A DNA stretch of 64,000 nt from Nemertoderma westbladi (Eukaryota; Xenacoelomorpha; Nemertodermatida; Nemertodermatidae): the NCBI GenBank assembly GCA_032718475.1, contig JAUCBJ010009109.1, forward strand, positions 62,001-126,000, given 5' to 3'. Every line of letters begins with the position of its first letter. The stretch's first letter is position 1. Below are positions 38,414-49,300 of the stretch, in pieces. The translations under genes and the position numbers were made by a program. The notes under the pieces are model-generated. The model was not told where the DNA came from, did no database searches, and was given only the letters and a program-made list of their open reading frames with translations.

Positions 38414-38525
38414 GGTGGGGTAGCTCAGTTGGTTGAGAGCCGGGCCTGCAATCTATTGGTTGTAGGTTCAACCCCGCCAGGGTCCACTCAGCCTTTCATC
38501 CACTGGGGTCGATAAAATGAGAACA
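38414..38525 (+). mobile_element. tRNA-derived SINE
   Basis: A tRNA-like head: GGTGGGGTAGCTCAGTTGG (A box, D stem GCTC/GAGC), then GTAGGTTCAACCCCGCC (B box). The anticodon stem does not pair, so this is not a functional tRNA. It is followed by CCACTCAGCCTTTCATCC and GGGGTCGATAAAATGAGAAC, a conserved SINE tail that I associate from memory with invertebrate, notably molluscan, SINEs. It sits between the tRNase Z and GXYLT genes and runs into a hairpin array. Confidence 0.85.
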
Positions 38526-38549
38526 GTTAAATAACTGGGAGAAACTCTT

Positions 38550-38958
38550 GGGATAGGAGTAGCGCCCACCCCTACCTTCGGGTAGCAGATAGGAGTAGCG
38601 CCCACCCCTACCTTCGGGTAGCAGATAGGAGTAGCGCCCACCCCTATCTTCGGGTAGCACCCAGCCCTACCCTCCGGTAGCACCCAGGCCTATCCTCGGG
38701 TAGCGCCCACCCCTATCTTCGGGTAGCACCCAGCCCTACCCTCCGGTAGCACCCAGGCCTATCCTCGGGTAGCGCCCACCCCTATCTTCGGGTAGCACCC
38801 AGCCCTACCCTCCGGTAGCACCCAGGCCTATCCTCGGGTAGCGCCCACCCCTATCTTCGGGTAGCACCCAGCCCTACCCTCCGGTAGCACCCAGGCCTAT
38901 CCTCGGGTAGCACCCACCCCTATCTTCGGGTAGCACCCAGCCCTACCCTCGGGTAGCA
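38550..38958. repeat. Array of small tetraloop hairpins
   Basis: Repeated units built from CTACCTTCGGGTAG and relatives: five-base arms CTACC/GGTAG or CTATC/GGGTAG with loops TTCG, CTCC or CTCG, separated by CACCCAGCC or GCGCCCACC. The later part has a three-hairpin period of about 69 bp. It begins inside or next to the SINE 3' end. Confidence 0.88.
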
Positions 38959-39250
38959 GCAATCGAAACCGGCCTCGGCCGACGGTTTGATTTGCTTTTG
39001 TAAATTTAGTATTTTTTTTAATTTGAGTGTCTGGGATTCGATTTAATCAAAATAGTGCTTTACATAGCACAGTAAATATTAAATAAATTGGCAATTAATA
39101 ATAATAATAAATAATTTATATAGCGCCTTACCTAAGTTTGTTAGTTATGGGAAGCACGAGATTGCATATTATGAATAATTTATCACATATTAATTAATTA
39201 TAACAATTATTAATAAAGCTATTGGCATTTACTTTTAATTTCATCTGATT

Positions 39251-40423
39251 ATGCGATCTAGAACAACGATTTATCTTCTTGTTGCTTCAGTTTTTATTTT
39301 AATCCTGTTGCGCTTTATATTTTTCACTGGCAAAATAAAACTCGAGTGGATTTTACCAGAGTTACCCAATAACTTCCATCCCATTAAGGAAACCCCATCA
39401 GGGCAACTACGCTATGTTGTACAAGATTGGGCAAGTTGTTTAAAGCACTTGGAAACTGCTGATAAATTAAAGAACTCATTCCATGTTGCAATGGTTGCCT
39501 GTGGAAACCAAAGTACCCAAGACGCTGTCATATTAATTAAAAGTTTAATTATAGAAAAATCAAACAACCACATTATATTCCATTTACTTACTGATAATTT
39601 AACCCAGATTAATAGAAATGTTGACAACCTCTTTGACAAATGTGACAGTTCCAGCGGTAATTTTAACTTTTGCGTAAAATTATACGACATTAAGCGAGTC
39701 GACATTCCGATGGATTTGACGGGAATCTTTAAGCCGTGTTCGGCCTACCGACTCTTCCTTCCTTCGATTCTCCCCAACTGCGATCGCGTCGTCTACCTGG
39801 ATTCGGACACTGTCGCCGTATCGGCGACTACCATCGAGGAACTTTGGGCCGAGTTCGAGGGGTGGAACTCCAGCCATCTGGTGGGCGCAGCTAGGGAGAA
39901 CGAGATCGCCATGTACAGCTGGTACGCGGTATCGGCTAGACACCCCTACTTCGGTTCCTATGGAATAAACTCTGGAGTCCTCCTAATGGATCTAACTCGC
40001 ATGAGGGAACAACGATTTACCGAACTAATACCCCCTATCTACAACAGGTACCACTCAGTTATTCCTTTCGGTGACCAAGATATCCTCAACATCATCCTCC
40101 ATCTCCACCCCCATTGGGTTCGCATACTACCTTGCCAACTGAACTTCCGACCTACACATTGTCTGCACTCAACCTGCTACCTCACTGATACACCCGTTAA
40201 ACTGTTACACGGTAGTAACGACGCCTTCCACAGTGACCTGGATTTGTTCTATTTTACTCATACTTTCCTACAAAAAACTAATATTTGCGACTATCGGGAT
40301 GGCACTTTTAACTATAATTTGATTAGCAATGTTTCCCGAACTCTTGGTCGAGATAGATGCAATGACAGTGAACTATTAACTCTGGGAAAGGATGACCAAT
40401 TATTACCCAAATCTATAACATAA
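39251..40423 (+). CDS. GXYLT: GXYLT-like glycosyltransferase (family 8), type II membrane protein
   Basis: A 390-residue single-exon protein. A short cytosolic tail and one membrane anchor (residues about 6-25, IYLLVASVFILILLRFIFF) place the catalytic domain in the Golgi lumen. The GT8 motifs are: LDSDT at 183-187 (the DxD metal and UDP-sugar site), HPYFGSYGINSGVLLMDLTR (231-250), GDQD (274-277), PCQLNFRPTHC (294-304) and LLHG (318-321). This set fits glucoside xylosyltransferases, which add xylose to O-linked glucose on EGF repeats such as those of Notch. N-glycosylation sequons are seen at N86, N116, N206 and N360. The family is usually about 440 residues, mainly longer in the stem. Codon GC content is low at both ends and high in the middle. 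No poly(A) signal is obvious nearby. Confidence 0.9.
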   Translation: MRSRTTIYLLVASVFILILLRFIFFTGKIKLEWILPELPNNFHPIKETPSGQLRYVVQDWASCLKHLETADKLKNSFHVAMVACGNQSTQDAVILIKSLIIEKSNNHIIFHLLTDNLTQINRNVDNLFDKCDSSSGNFNFCVKLYDIKRVDIPMDLTGIFKPCSAYRLFLPSILPNCDRVVYLDSDTVAVSATTIEELWAEFEGWNSSHLVGAARENEIAMYSWYAVSARHPYFGSYGINSGVLLMDLTRMREQRFTELIPPIYNRYHSVIPFGDQDILNIILHLHPHWVRILPCQLNFRPTHCLHSTCYLTDTPVKLLHGSNDAFHSDLDLFYFTHTFLQKTNICDYRDGTFNYNLISNVSRTLGRDRCNDSELLTLGKDDQLLPKSIT

Positions 40424-40525
40424 TACAGTAGTTTGTTGGTATGTAATATTTTTAGTCAGATGCAAATAGTTTTTTTTTTATTCCATTTGACCTTCACGTT
40501 TTTGAATTTCTATTCCGCGTTATAA

Positions 40526-40526
<1 letters not shown>

Positions 40527-40556
<30 letters not shown>
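40527..40556. repeat. Poly-C run, 30 bases
   Basis: C30 about 100 nt downstream of the GXYLT stop codon. A shorter C run with one interruption lies at about 42295-42309. Confidence 0.95.
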
Positions 40557-40558
<2 letters not shown>

Positions 40559-40809
40559 ACGTTTAGTACAAAGGTCATGATACTTTAGTGCTTTCATACA
40601 AGTTTAAATTATGTAGTTTTATTCAAAATTGCAACATTACAAATATATTATTATAGCACTATGGCATTACAAATAACTGCGGGTTTTTTTTTTAAATTTT
40701 TTAAAAATAGAATAGAAATATAAAATACTAATACGTTTAAGTAGAAAAAAAAATGCGCCGATTAAAAAAAATCAACAATATCAACATACACCATGTCGAT
40801 TTAGTTAGA

Positions 40810-41090
40810 TAAATAGTTTCATCTTCTCATCCGTGGGTTAGTCAGAATTTTTATCTTCGCTTTCATTCCTTAGCTATAAGGGTTTGAAAAAGATGTGTCC
40901 TCGCCGATATTGCACTATCAGTTACAGTTATAGTGTTTTGTTGGTACTGTTGTTAGAAAGCTGACCATGCAGGATTCCAAATCACAATCTGAATTTCGTG
41001 GAAAAATAGCTGATATATGAGTTTCGGTTTTGCACCATGTGCGTACAAGCTATTTTATTTTAATTAAAAAATATACCGTAGGCCTATTCT
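40810..41090 (+). repeat. Dispersed repeat, copy 1
   Basis: About 280 bp sharing AGAATTTTTAT, TTTCATTC, TTAGCTA, GATATTGCAC, GTTGGTACTG, AGAAAGCTG and GGATTCCAAAT in the same order and orientation with 42355-42660. The flanking DNA 41155-41195 carries GTGTAAACGTTACGCCGACA, found inverted at about 58295-58325. Confidence 0.75.
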
Positions 41091-41434
41091 GGAACATTTT
41101 GTTTATCACATACGTAGCTGGGCAACAATGAAATGCCTATTTAATCATATCAAAATATGGGTGTAAACGTTACGCCGACAGCCGACAACCAAATCCGAAA
41201 ACCATTATTAACGGTAATTAAATTACAACAATAAAAAGAGCAATTTGGTGAAGAAAAATATTAATAAACTGTAATAATAATTTCTAAACGAATTTGAGCC
41301 TTGTGTTCTTTTAAACTCTATACTTATAAAATAAATTAAGAGTACATTATTTAAGCTTACATTATTTATGAACTATCTTTAACACCGATATAAGATTATT
41401 TAATACACTACCAATAATTTAAAGGTCACGCATG

Positions 41435-41869
41435 GGCCCATGTGAAGAATACCAGACTTTCTGCCGTTATATTTCACTTTGTTGCAGTTACCCTCATGTG
41501 AAGAATACCAGGTTTTCACCAAAAACACAGGTTACAGAAGGGCTGAATCTAACCAAAACAATAAACGAATTAGTATTTGTACAGGTTATAACGCCCATGT
41601 GAAGAATACCAGGATTTCACTTTTCGGTCCACTTTTTATTGGAATTTTATATATGAAGATTTTTATTTTTTTTAATTTATCTTTATTAAGTGTTTTATAG
41701 CGCTTATTTCTGTCTTATAACCTGTACATATACTAATTCGTTTATTGTTTTGGTTAGATTCAGCCCTTCTGTAACCTGTGTTTTTGGTGAAAACCTGGTA
41801 TTCTTCACATGGGGGTAACTGCAAAGTGAAATATAACGGCAGAAATTCTGGTATTCTTCACATGGGCGC
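41435..41869. mobile_element. Foldback (inverted-repeat) element with 7-bp target duplication
   Basis: The left arm (41435 to about 41594) and right arm (about 41712 to 41869) are near reverse complements. Each carries CATGTGAAGAATACCAG, a CTGCCGTTATATTTCAC block and AGAAGGGCTGAATCTAACC. A short AT-rich centre separates them. ACGCATG flanks it on both sides (41428-41434 and 41870-41876), consistent with a target-site duplication. It has no coding capacity, so it would be non-autonomous. Confidence 0.85.
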
Positions 41870-42354
41870 ACGCATGACGATATACTTGAAGAATACTTAC
41901 TATCCATAACACAGTAATGTTAATTGGAAGGTCAAGTTGCTTGACGATTACTGGCTATCCATAATATAGCAGTGATATTAGTAAGTAACCTTCTTTACAC
42001 TTCCAATATAATTGAAAGATCAATTTACTTAATAGCACTAGCTAGCTGCCTAACGAAACAGGCCGGCTCGGTTAAGCATTATTGGATTACTTTGCTTGTA
42101 ACATGCTTTTCCTTTCACTATGGTTACTAAAACACCACAACCCGCCAATAATGATGTAAACTTTCCAATTGGGCCCTTATGGGACTACTCAATGAATGTA
42201 TTGCATTCAATTGTACTGCATAAGAAGGGTACCAAACTAAAAAAATGTCACACAGTATACCATGTCCCGGAATATAGTGTCGTAATTCAGTGACACCCCC
42301 CCCCCCCCCTAATTTTTCTACAAATCTTATTGAGTTTGCATGAAATTAGAAACA

Positions 42355-42660
42355 GAGATAGTTTCACCTCCCGACCACTGACTGGGTGAGCCAGAATTTT
42401 TATTTTTGCTTTCATTCTTTAGCTACAAGCGTTTAAGAAAAGTGTCTCCGTCGATATTGCACCAGTCTCCACCGCAGTTATTCTTCAACCTTATAGTTAC
42501 AGTATCTGTTGGTACTGCTAGAAAGCTGGCCATGCAAGGATTCCAAATATGTAGCACAACCTGAATTTCGTTGAAAAATAGCTGAGGCGGGCGTTCAAAA
42601 GCTTGCATGGTTTTGCATCAGCGCTAGGCTATTTTATTATATTTAATAAATACACCATAT
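42355..42660 (+). repeat. Dispersed repeat, copy 2
   Basis: Partner of 40810-41090, same orientation, about 1.55 kb away, moderately diverged. Confidence 0.75.
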
Positions 42661-42698
42661 TCTTAAAACAAATACAAATTCGGGTAAATCTATTCGAC

Positions 42699-42798
42699 CT
42701 ACGCGTAGTTTGTAACTTCCATTCCTGTCATTTACCGGTAGGGCCAGACTTACTGCCTTTTTAACAACTACGCGTAGGTATTTTGTAACTACGCGTAG
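42699..42798. repeat. Palindrome CTACGCGTAG, three copies
   Basis: Exact 10-bp palindromes at 42699, 42768 and 42789, the last two within a TTTGTAACTACGCGTAGGTA-type context. Confidence 0.85.
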
Positions 42799-42968
42799 GT
42801 ATCCTGATAACAATGATTTTTCATTTCACGTCCGGTAGGGAATATGAAAGTATAAGTTGGTAGGCCTAAAGCCGTTATGTCAGTTTGTCCATTCATCAGT
42901 CTACAAATTGAAACAACAGTAGGCTAATGTTACTACTAGGATCGGCATGCTGCATTGCAGCTGCATTT

Positions 42969-43100
42969 TTAAGAATGCTGTGCCGGCTTGTCAACAAAAT
43001 TGCACCGCCACAACTCCCTATCACCCATGACATTTGCTAGATCATCCGCATCTTCAAGGCCAGTGTCCTTTAAGATGCGCCCCAAGAAAGTCATGGGCTG
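42969..43100 (-). pseudogene. LINE 3' end (reverse-transcriptase protein C-terminus)
   Basis: Translates on the - strand to PMTFLGRILKDTGLEDADDL then ANVMGDRELWRCNFVDKPAQHS and a stop. The pattern TxLxRxLKDTGLED...MxDRExW is the usual C-terminal segment of non-LTR retrotransposon ORF2. Only this terminal piece is present: a 5'-truncated copy. Same family as 51160-51416 and 54240-54482. Confidence 0.8.
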
Positions 43101-43728
43101 AAAATGTGAATGAAAATGTATGATAAGTCGGTCAATCTTTTATGCCAAACTTAGTACACATGTAGTTTACCAAAAGTTTAGAAATTCTACACACAGAAAG
43201 ACTTTATAGTTCTACTGGACTTACGTGTGCGCGAAGGCCAAATGAACGCGTTTATTGTATATGTAAATATCACAAGATATTGTACTGTGATATGTGTACG
43301 ATATTATAACAAAGGGGTCTCTATTTCTCTCATATTTATTTAATGATATATGATAATATGTATAAAAAAGCAAACAAAACTAAAACTAACTGACTAACTA
43401 ACTACTGATCAACTTTAATTCTTTAATTAAAATCAGACTATGTATAAAAAACACACATTGCGAAAACGGATTTCTGTAATTTCTGATATGAAAAATATAG
43501 GTTTTTACTACAATGTATTTAATTAATATATTCAGTTTCATTAAGCTATTCAAAGCAATGCATGCAATATAAAAATATACAGAATACAAGATAGACGTAA
43601 TACAAAAGTATTAAAATGGCATTGCATTACACAATTTGAAGGCAGAGGCTGTAGTAGAGGAAGAACTCAGCAATAATGGTTAGACCAAAAGTGTAACAAT
43701 TTTTTTAACTATATGTAATAATATGTAA
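43101..43728. other. AT-rich intergenic DNA
   Basis: No coding region, RNA gene or repeat array seen. Confidence 0.5.
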
Positions 43729-43990
43729 TTAATGTAAAAATAATACTAAATAAATTTTTTGGCGTCCTTCTTGTCCGCAAGTTTCTTTCATGCTTGCCAA
43801 CCAGTTGATATATGGGACTTGGTTTTGCTTCTTTGGGCAAAACCAATTCCCATAGTACTGGCTATGACCAGTATCGGCAGTAAGGAACTGATTGCATGTG
43901 CTACAAGCATGGTACTTGCGGACCTTGGGAGGATCTTGTTGTGTAGGTACAGCTCCCTGCCTTTCGTTTTCGCCAATTGCTGGTACGACT
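43729..43990 (-). pseudogene. Cys/His-rich tail in a shifted frame, probable end of the repeat protein
   Basis: In the third - strand frame, just past the stop of the repeat protein, the sequence reads HPRLVVPAIGENERQ then KYHACSTCNQFL, TGHSQYYGNWFCPKKQNQ and VPYINWLASMK before a TAA at 43729-43731. C-x2-C followed by H and C looks like a zinc-binding tail. The composition is protein-like, unlike the other frames. It is either a separate 3' exon (acceptor such as GTACCAG) or the true end of the upstream ORF after a one-base slip in the G8 run at 44095-44102. Confidence 0.55.
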
Positions 43991-45943
43991 AGACGAGGAT
44001 GGTTGATGTGGAGTGAGAATGGGGTGGGGGTGTGGGTGGTTGTAAGTAGGTGTGTATTGGTGTGTGTGTGATTGCGGGTAAGTAATGTACGAATGGGGGG
44101 GGTGGTGGTTGGGATGGGTGTGGGAGTGTGTGAGTTGGAGGGTGAGTGAGATAGGAGCTCTGTTGCCTATTGTATGCTTGAGGGTGTTGGTCAGTGTAAG
44201 GCTGTGGGGGAATGTAGTGTTGCGGTGTGTAGTGAGCCTGGTTTGGATAGTGAATGTCGTAATGAGACTGGGTGAGGTATGGGTGTGATGAATGTGGGTG
44301 GTAGGGTGTAGTGGGGATCTGATGTGATGGCTGTTGATGGTAGGGTGTAGTGGGGATCTGATGTGATGGCTGTGGGTGGTAGGGTGTAGTGGGGATCTGA
44401 TGTGATGGCTGTTGGTGGTAGGGTGTAGTGGGGATCTGATGTGATGGCTGTTGGTGGTAGGGTGTAGTGGGGATCTGATGTGATGGCAGTGGGTGGTAGG
44501 GTGTAGTGGGGATCTGATGTGAGGGCTCTGGGTGGTAGGGTGTAGTGGGGATCTGATGTGATGGCTGTGGGTGGTAGGGTCTAGTGGGGATCTGATGTGA
44601 TGGCTGTGGGTGGTAAGGTGTAGTGGGGATCTGATGTGATGGCTGTGGGTGGTAGGGTGTAGTGGGGATCTGATGTGATGGCTGTGGGTGGTAGGGTGTA
44701 GTGGGGATCTGATGTGATGGCAGTGGGTGGTAGGGTGTAGTGGGGATCTGATGTGAGGGCTCTGGGTGGTAGGGTGTAGTGGGGATCTGATGTGATGGCT
44801 GTGGGTGGTAGGGTCTAGTGGGGATCTGATGTGATGGCTGTGGGTGGTAAGGTGTAGTGGGGATCTGATGTGATGGCTGTGGGTGGTAGGGTCTAGTGGG
44901 GATCTGATGTGATGGCTGTGGGTGGTAAGGTGTAGTGGGGATCTGATGTGATGGCTGTGGGTGGTAGGGTGTAGTGGGGATCTGATGTGATGGTTGTGGG
45001 TGGTAGGGTGTAGTGGGGATCTGATGTGATGGCTGTGGGTGGTAGGGTGTAGTGGGGATCTGATGTGATGGTTGTGGGTGGTAGGGTGTAGTGGGGATCT
45101 GATGTGATGGCTGTGGGTGGTAGGGTGTAGTGGGGATCTGATGTGATGGCTGTGGGTGGTAGGGTGTAGTGGGGATCTGATGTGATGGCTGTGGGTGGTA
45201 GGGTGTAGTGGGGATCTGATGTGGAAGGGAAGCAATTGCCAGTGGCGGTTGGGATGTTTGCTTCCGAATGCGTACGTTTGCAATTCCTCCTACATCCAAG
45301 GGGTCATGTAAGGTCACGGGGTTGGCTGGTTGTTGCAGCTGCTCTGGTGGTGGTAGTGGTGGAAGCTGTCCTTCACTAGATGGTTGTGGGGCTGAACTCT
45401 CCAAACCAAAATTGGTTTCAAGTGCTCTGGCCTGATCCCGTTTGGTCTGCTTGTCAAACCATAGCTTCAGGGTCTGCTCATTGACATTGTATAATACCAA
45501 GGAACAGCCATCAGCTATAGGGGCACAGTGCGCAATTCGATTTCGGATTTTAGTGTAATGTTTTACCATTAAACGCCATCGCGAAAAAAATTTGCGCCCT
45601 GTGTCTGTAGTGACACGTTGACCATCCGGGTACAGCTCACCTAGTCGGATAAACACAGCCTTCACCACCCTACTAAGCGCTGGGCTTAGAGCAGGTGTTC
45701 CACCAGATAGGAAACAACGCCGCATTGCCTCAACGCCAGTGTTACCCAACCCTTTCTTTTGCCGGAATCCCCCTCGACGAACTACAATACTTGGCTGAAA
45801 CTGGAGATTCTTTTTATCAAACACTGTTAAACAGTTGAATTGTTTTATAATAAGATCCGCATCTCTGATAGACACTGCCAATCCCTCCATAGAGACCAAA
45901 GTCTCAGCCAAATCCACCACTTTATCCCAACCAGGAAGAGAGT
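43989..45943 (-). CDS. Unknown protein with 13-residue PYHPQPSHQIPTT repeats
   Basis: The N-terminal domain (about 200 residues, including GVEAMRRCFLSGGTPALS, KFFSRWRLMVKHYTKIRNRI and LVLYNVNEQTLKLWFDKQTK) looks globular and real but I do not recognise it. About 24 tandem 13-residue repeats follow, then a Pro/His/Tyr/Gln-rich tail and a TAG stop at 43989. The frame extends upstream of its first ATG (at about 45890) to a plausible acceptor, TTCATAAAG|ACTCTC, at 45943. The repeat array is stop-free in all three - strand frames. The 39-bp array with block duplications, the frame break at the tail and the lack of known homology allow a mobile-element-derived or decaying gene. Confidence 0.6.
44305..45225. 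repeat. 39-bp coding minisatellite, about 24 copies
   Basis: Unit GGTGTAGTGGGGATCTGATG then TGATGGCTGTGGGTGGTAG on the + strand. Variant units (GAGGGCTCT, GGTCTAG, GGTAAGG) recur in the same order about 234 bp apart (44510 and 44745), a six-unit block duplication. Confidence 0.95.
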
Positions 45944-46349
45944 CTTTATGAAGAAATTAGCAAGTGATACACACTGGACGCAGCAAGTTATTATAAAGGA
46001 TAATTGTTCTATCCCCATTGATCTACCAGAGAAGAAGATCCCTGAAGGTCTCTCAGTAGAGCGCCAGTGGTACCTGTATGACGTCATAAGACCGCACTGT
46101 CGCTCTGAACTTACAAAGGAACTATTCTGTAGTAAGCTAAAGGTTTCAAGACCAACGAAAGTTATTGCGACCATTGAGGGTCCATCCACTTCTTCAGCTT
46201 CAGCTGCTGTGGTCAAACAGACTAAAGGGAGAGCGAAAAAGTGTGGGGAAGAACCGTCCACCTCCGCAGCCACCACCAATGCAACTGAGCGTGACGGAGC
46301 GCCAGTAGTAAAACGGAGGAGAGGAAGGCCGAAAAAGACAAACAACTAG
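45935..46349 (+). CDS. Unknown protein, C-terminal exon with AT-hook
   Basis: The frame reads from an acceptor CCCAACCAG|GAAGAG (45935), or from an ATG at 45948, to TAG at 46347-46349. It gives about 133 residues: PIDLPEKKIPEGLSVERQWY then LYDVIRPHCRSELTKELFC. A Ser/Thr/Ala-rich linker follows and the C-terminus is KRRRGRPKK, a textbook AT-hook for minor-groove DNA binding. The antisense frame is hydrophobic and protein-unlike. I do not recognise the family; the context (repeats, an opposite-strand unknown gene overlapping by 9 nt) hints at transposon origin. Whether this is a last exon or a whole small gene is undecided. Confidence 0.6.
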
Positions 46350-49300
46350 TAGCATAAATAACTAAAGAAATAACTTACTAAAGAAATAAATAACTAGGCC
46401 TAATGACTAAGAACTAATATTAATAATTGTCATGAACTACAATTTTGAATTTGAATTATATATAATAATATCTAATGATTGTGACCATAAGTCATTTTGA
46501 AAGATCAAACAAAATATATATAACTTTTATGTAGAATTTAGCGATCTTATGGTTGCATATTATATAGTATTATGTATAATCATATTCTATATAACTCCAG
46601 CAATTTCTACACTTTAGCCAAATCGGGAAATCCTTGGTAGGACTGGTCATATGGATGCACAACACATTTTGATGATATAAGAATATTTAATTAGTTATGT
46701 ATACTATATCTATATAACTTTATATATGTATTTGGTTTGTTTTAGGACTGTTACTAAGATAAAACATTTCCATTTTTAATTAAACATCAAATTTCACGTT
46801 TTTGCCTAACGGACCTACACCCTATCACAACATTTAATGAATTAAAATTGTTTTTACTAACTAGTAAACATCATTATGTGCAAATATCACGATTTAGAGT
46901 TATGACCGCTGATCATAGTACCAAACGAGAGAGAGCGAGCTTTGTTGAATAAGAAACGAAGTATGAAATTTTGATACATTACATTAAATTATCACAACTA
47001 AAAATGCTAAATAATAAATTAATCACATTAATATTGTAACATTTATATCAATTTACGCTATTAATTGCAGACTACAACTACCACTAACTAGACCTAAACT
47101 TATAGCTGTTGTTATAAAATAATGAATGTCCTCACGCTTTTAAAAAATTTTAATATTAATAAGCTAAATATTATCATCTGCAACTTGAGCTGTATTCTAT
47201 TTCTCTATTTATTCCAGCATATTTGACCTTTGGCCTCTGAAAAAATATGCTTTTACAATCCCTCGAATATACGGATAAAAAGTTGGACAAAAAATAATTA
47301 TTTATGTAAAAGAATAGTCATTTTTCAAAATTAACAAAATTCATATAAGTTTGAGATAAAATATGCAGCCATATTACAAATTTATAAATCAAATTCCTAA
47401 ATTCCATAAAACTGTATCTTTGATAAACATTTGTTATTTTATTTGCTATAATTATATTGCATTTTCGTTTCCTTTAAGTTTTAAATTCATGAAATAATTA
47501 ATGATATTGTATTAATTATCCAAAATATAACTTAAAAAAAACATAATAATAGTTATAATAATATGACATGCAACCATAAGACATGTCAACTGCTAATGGC
47601 TGCATGATTTATTTAAACTATATTTCAGATTGAGTTTTGGTGTATTGGAAGGTTTGAGGTACTTGAAGTTTTAGCATTATTCTTTATAAACCTTTCCTAC
47701 TAAATATACCGAATAATGTTGAAATTTAATAGGCAGCCATATAAATCATTATAAAGAAAAATTTATACAATAATTACATTATCACATTAGATACAACTAT
47801 TATTGTATTTTTCTTTTTATTCATATTTTAAATTGATAAAATAATATTTCATAATGTTTTAATTAAAGAAATAAGGCTTTTAAAATACATATATAATATT
47901 ATTTTATTTATTTGTAATAATTATATGGAATTAATTTCGCACAAACAAATCGCCAGAGCGACATATTTTCCAGCTTTATACCGCAGTGCGACATGTGCGC
48001 AGTGCACATTAGTTATGAAATAAGACATGCAACCATAATACAGTCCCAGTGCTTAAGGCTGCATGTTTTATTTAAACTTTACTTTTGAAGCGAGTTTGTA
48101 GGTAATGGTTGTTTGAACATTGAACTAAGTAGATATTTCTCGAATAATTCCAGAAAATTCAGATTTATTTTAATTTTAACATATTAATTCTGACTTTCTG
48201 ACCGTTTGTCTGTTGATCTGTTTTACATAATATAGTATCTCTCAACCCATAGCAAAAACCTATGGCATGGAGTTTTCCTAGTCTGTGATTTCATTCCCGA
48301 TTACGGTTTTCATGTTTGGTGGCATCTAGACTGTCTGTATGTCTGTCCGTTTGCCTGCCTATGTGTCTGTCAAAATATAATATTTCACCATACAAAGCTA
48401 AAATCTTGGGCATCTGTGTTTTATCGTTATCAGACTTCATTTTTAGTGGCATATAAACTGTTTTCGATCAGTCTTACATAATTAAATTTCGACCACAAGT
48501 TATTATATCCCAGAATACAGGAGTTTTCGCACCAAATATACTTTTTTTACCGCCCCAAATAGGTAAAATAGCCCCAAATTTCAGTTAGTCAGTTAGTCAG
48601 TCAGTCAGCAACGATTCGGTTCCTAATAACGGATCTACTGATAGCTAAATTATAATTACTTAGTCAAGCTGATAAACCCAGAATTGCTAATTAAAGTTGT
48701 GTGGTTTAGCGGATCACATTACTTATCAAAGGTCAAGCAGATTATTGTATTGGAAACCGATTGCTTATTAGAGTTGTTTTCATCCAAACCCAGTAGCTAA
48801 TACACGGATTACGTATTACGCACGTGCTGTAGGAATGAATATAAGTCACTGCAAACAAGTATTGTACTTTCTGTTTTGGTCGGCCTCCACCATACGAGTT
48901 TCGAATTATGTTTTTTTTTTGAGAAGCCGTTCTGTAGTGCAGATGATCGTTGGATCCACTAATATGACATGCAACCATAAGACAGCTCCATTGCTTATGG
49001 CTGCATGTTTTATTTAAACTTCATCTCATACATGAATCTACATGCAATGGGTGGTATATCTAAATAGATTGAGGCACTTGAATTAAGGTTGAAATATGAT
49101 ATACAGCCGTATAACAGTGTAATTAGACTTAAAATAAACCTAATATTATTTAAAATAAGACATGCAACGCAATGCATTGCAATTTCCAGTGCTTATTTCA
49201 AGTTCCATGCACATTTTATTAAACTATATTCCATTCTAGAGTTTGTAATGTAGTTCGTGGGGGCTGGTTTATCTAAATAGATATTATTCTCAGAAAAGTT

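Noticed and set aside
38414-38480. Functional tRNA gene
   Set aside because: The anticodon stem does not pair, the T stem has a mismatch, and a SINE tail follows.
39412-39943. Two - strand frames within the GXYLT gene
   Set aside because: Antisense to a protein with all family motifs; no independent support.
45845-46345. A 166-residue - strand frame opposite the AT-hook exon
   Set aside because: Hydrophobic, protein-unlike; the + strand frame has an AT-hook and better composition.
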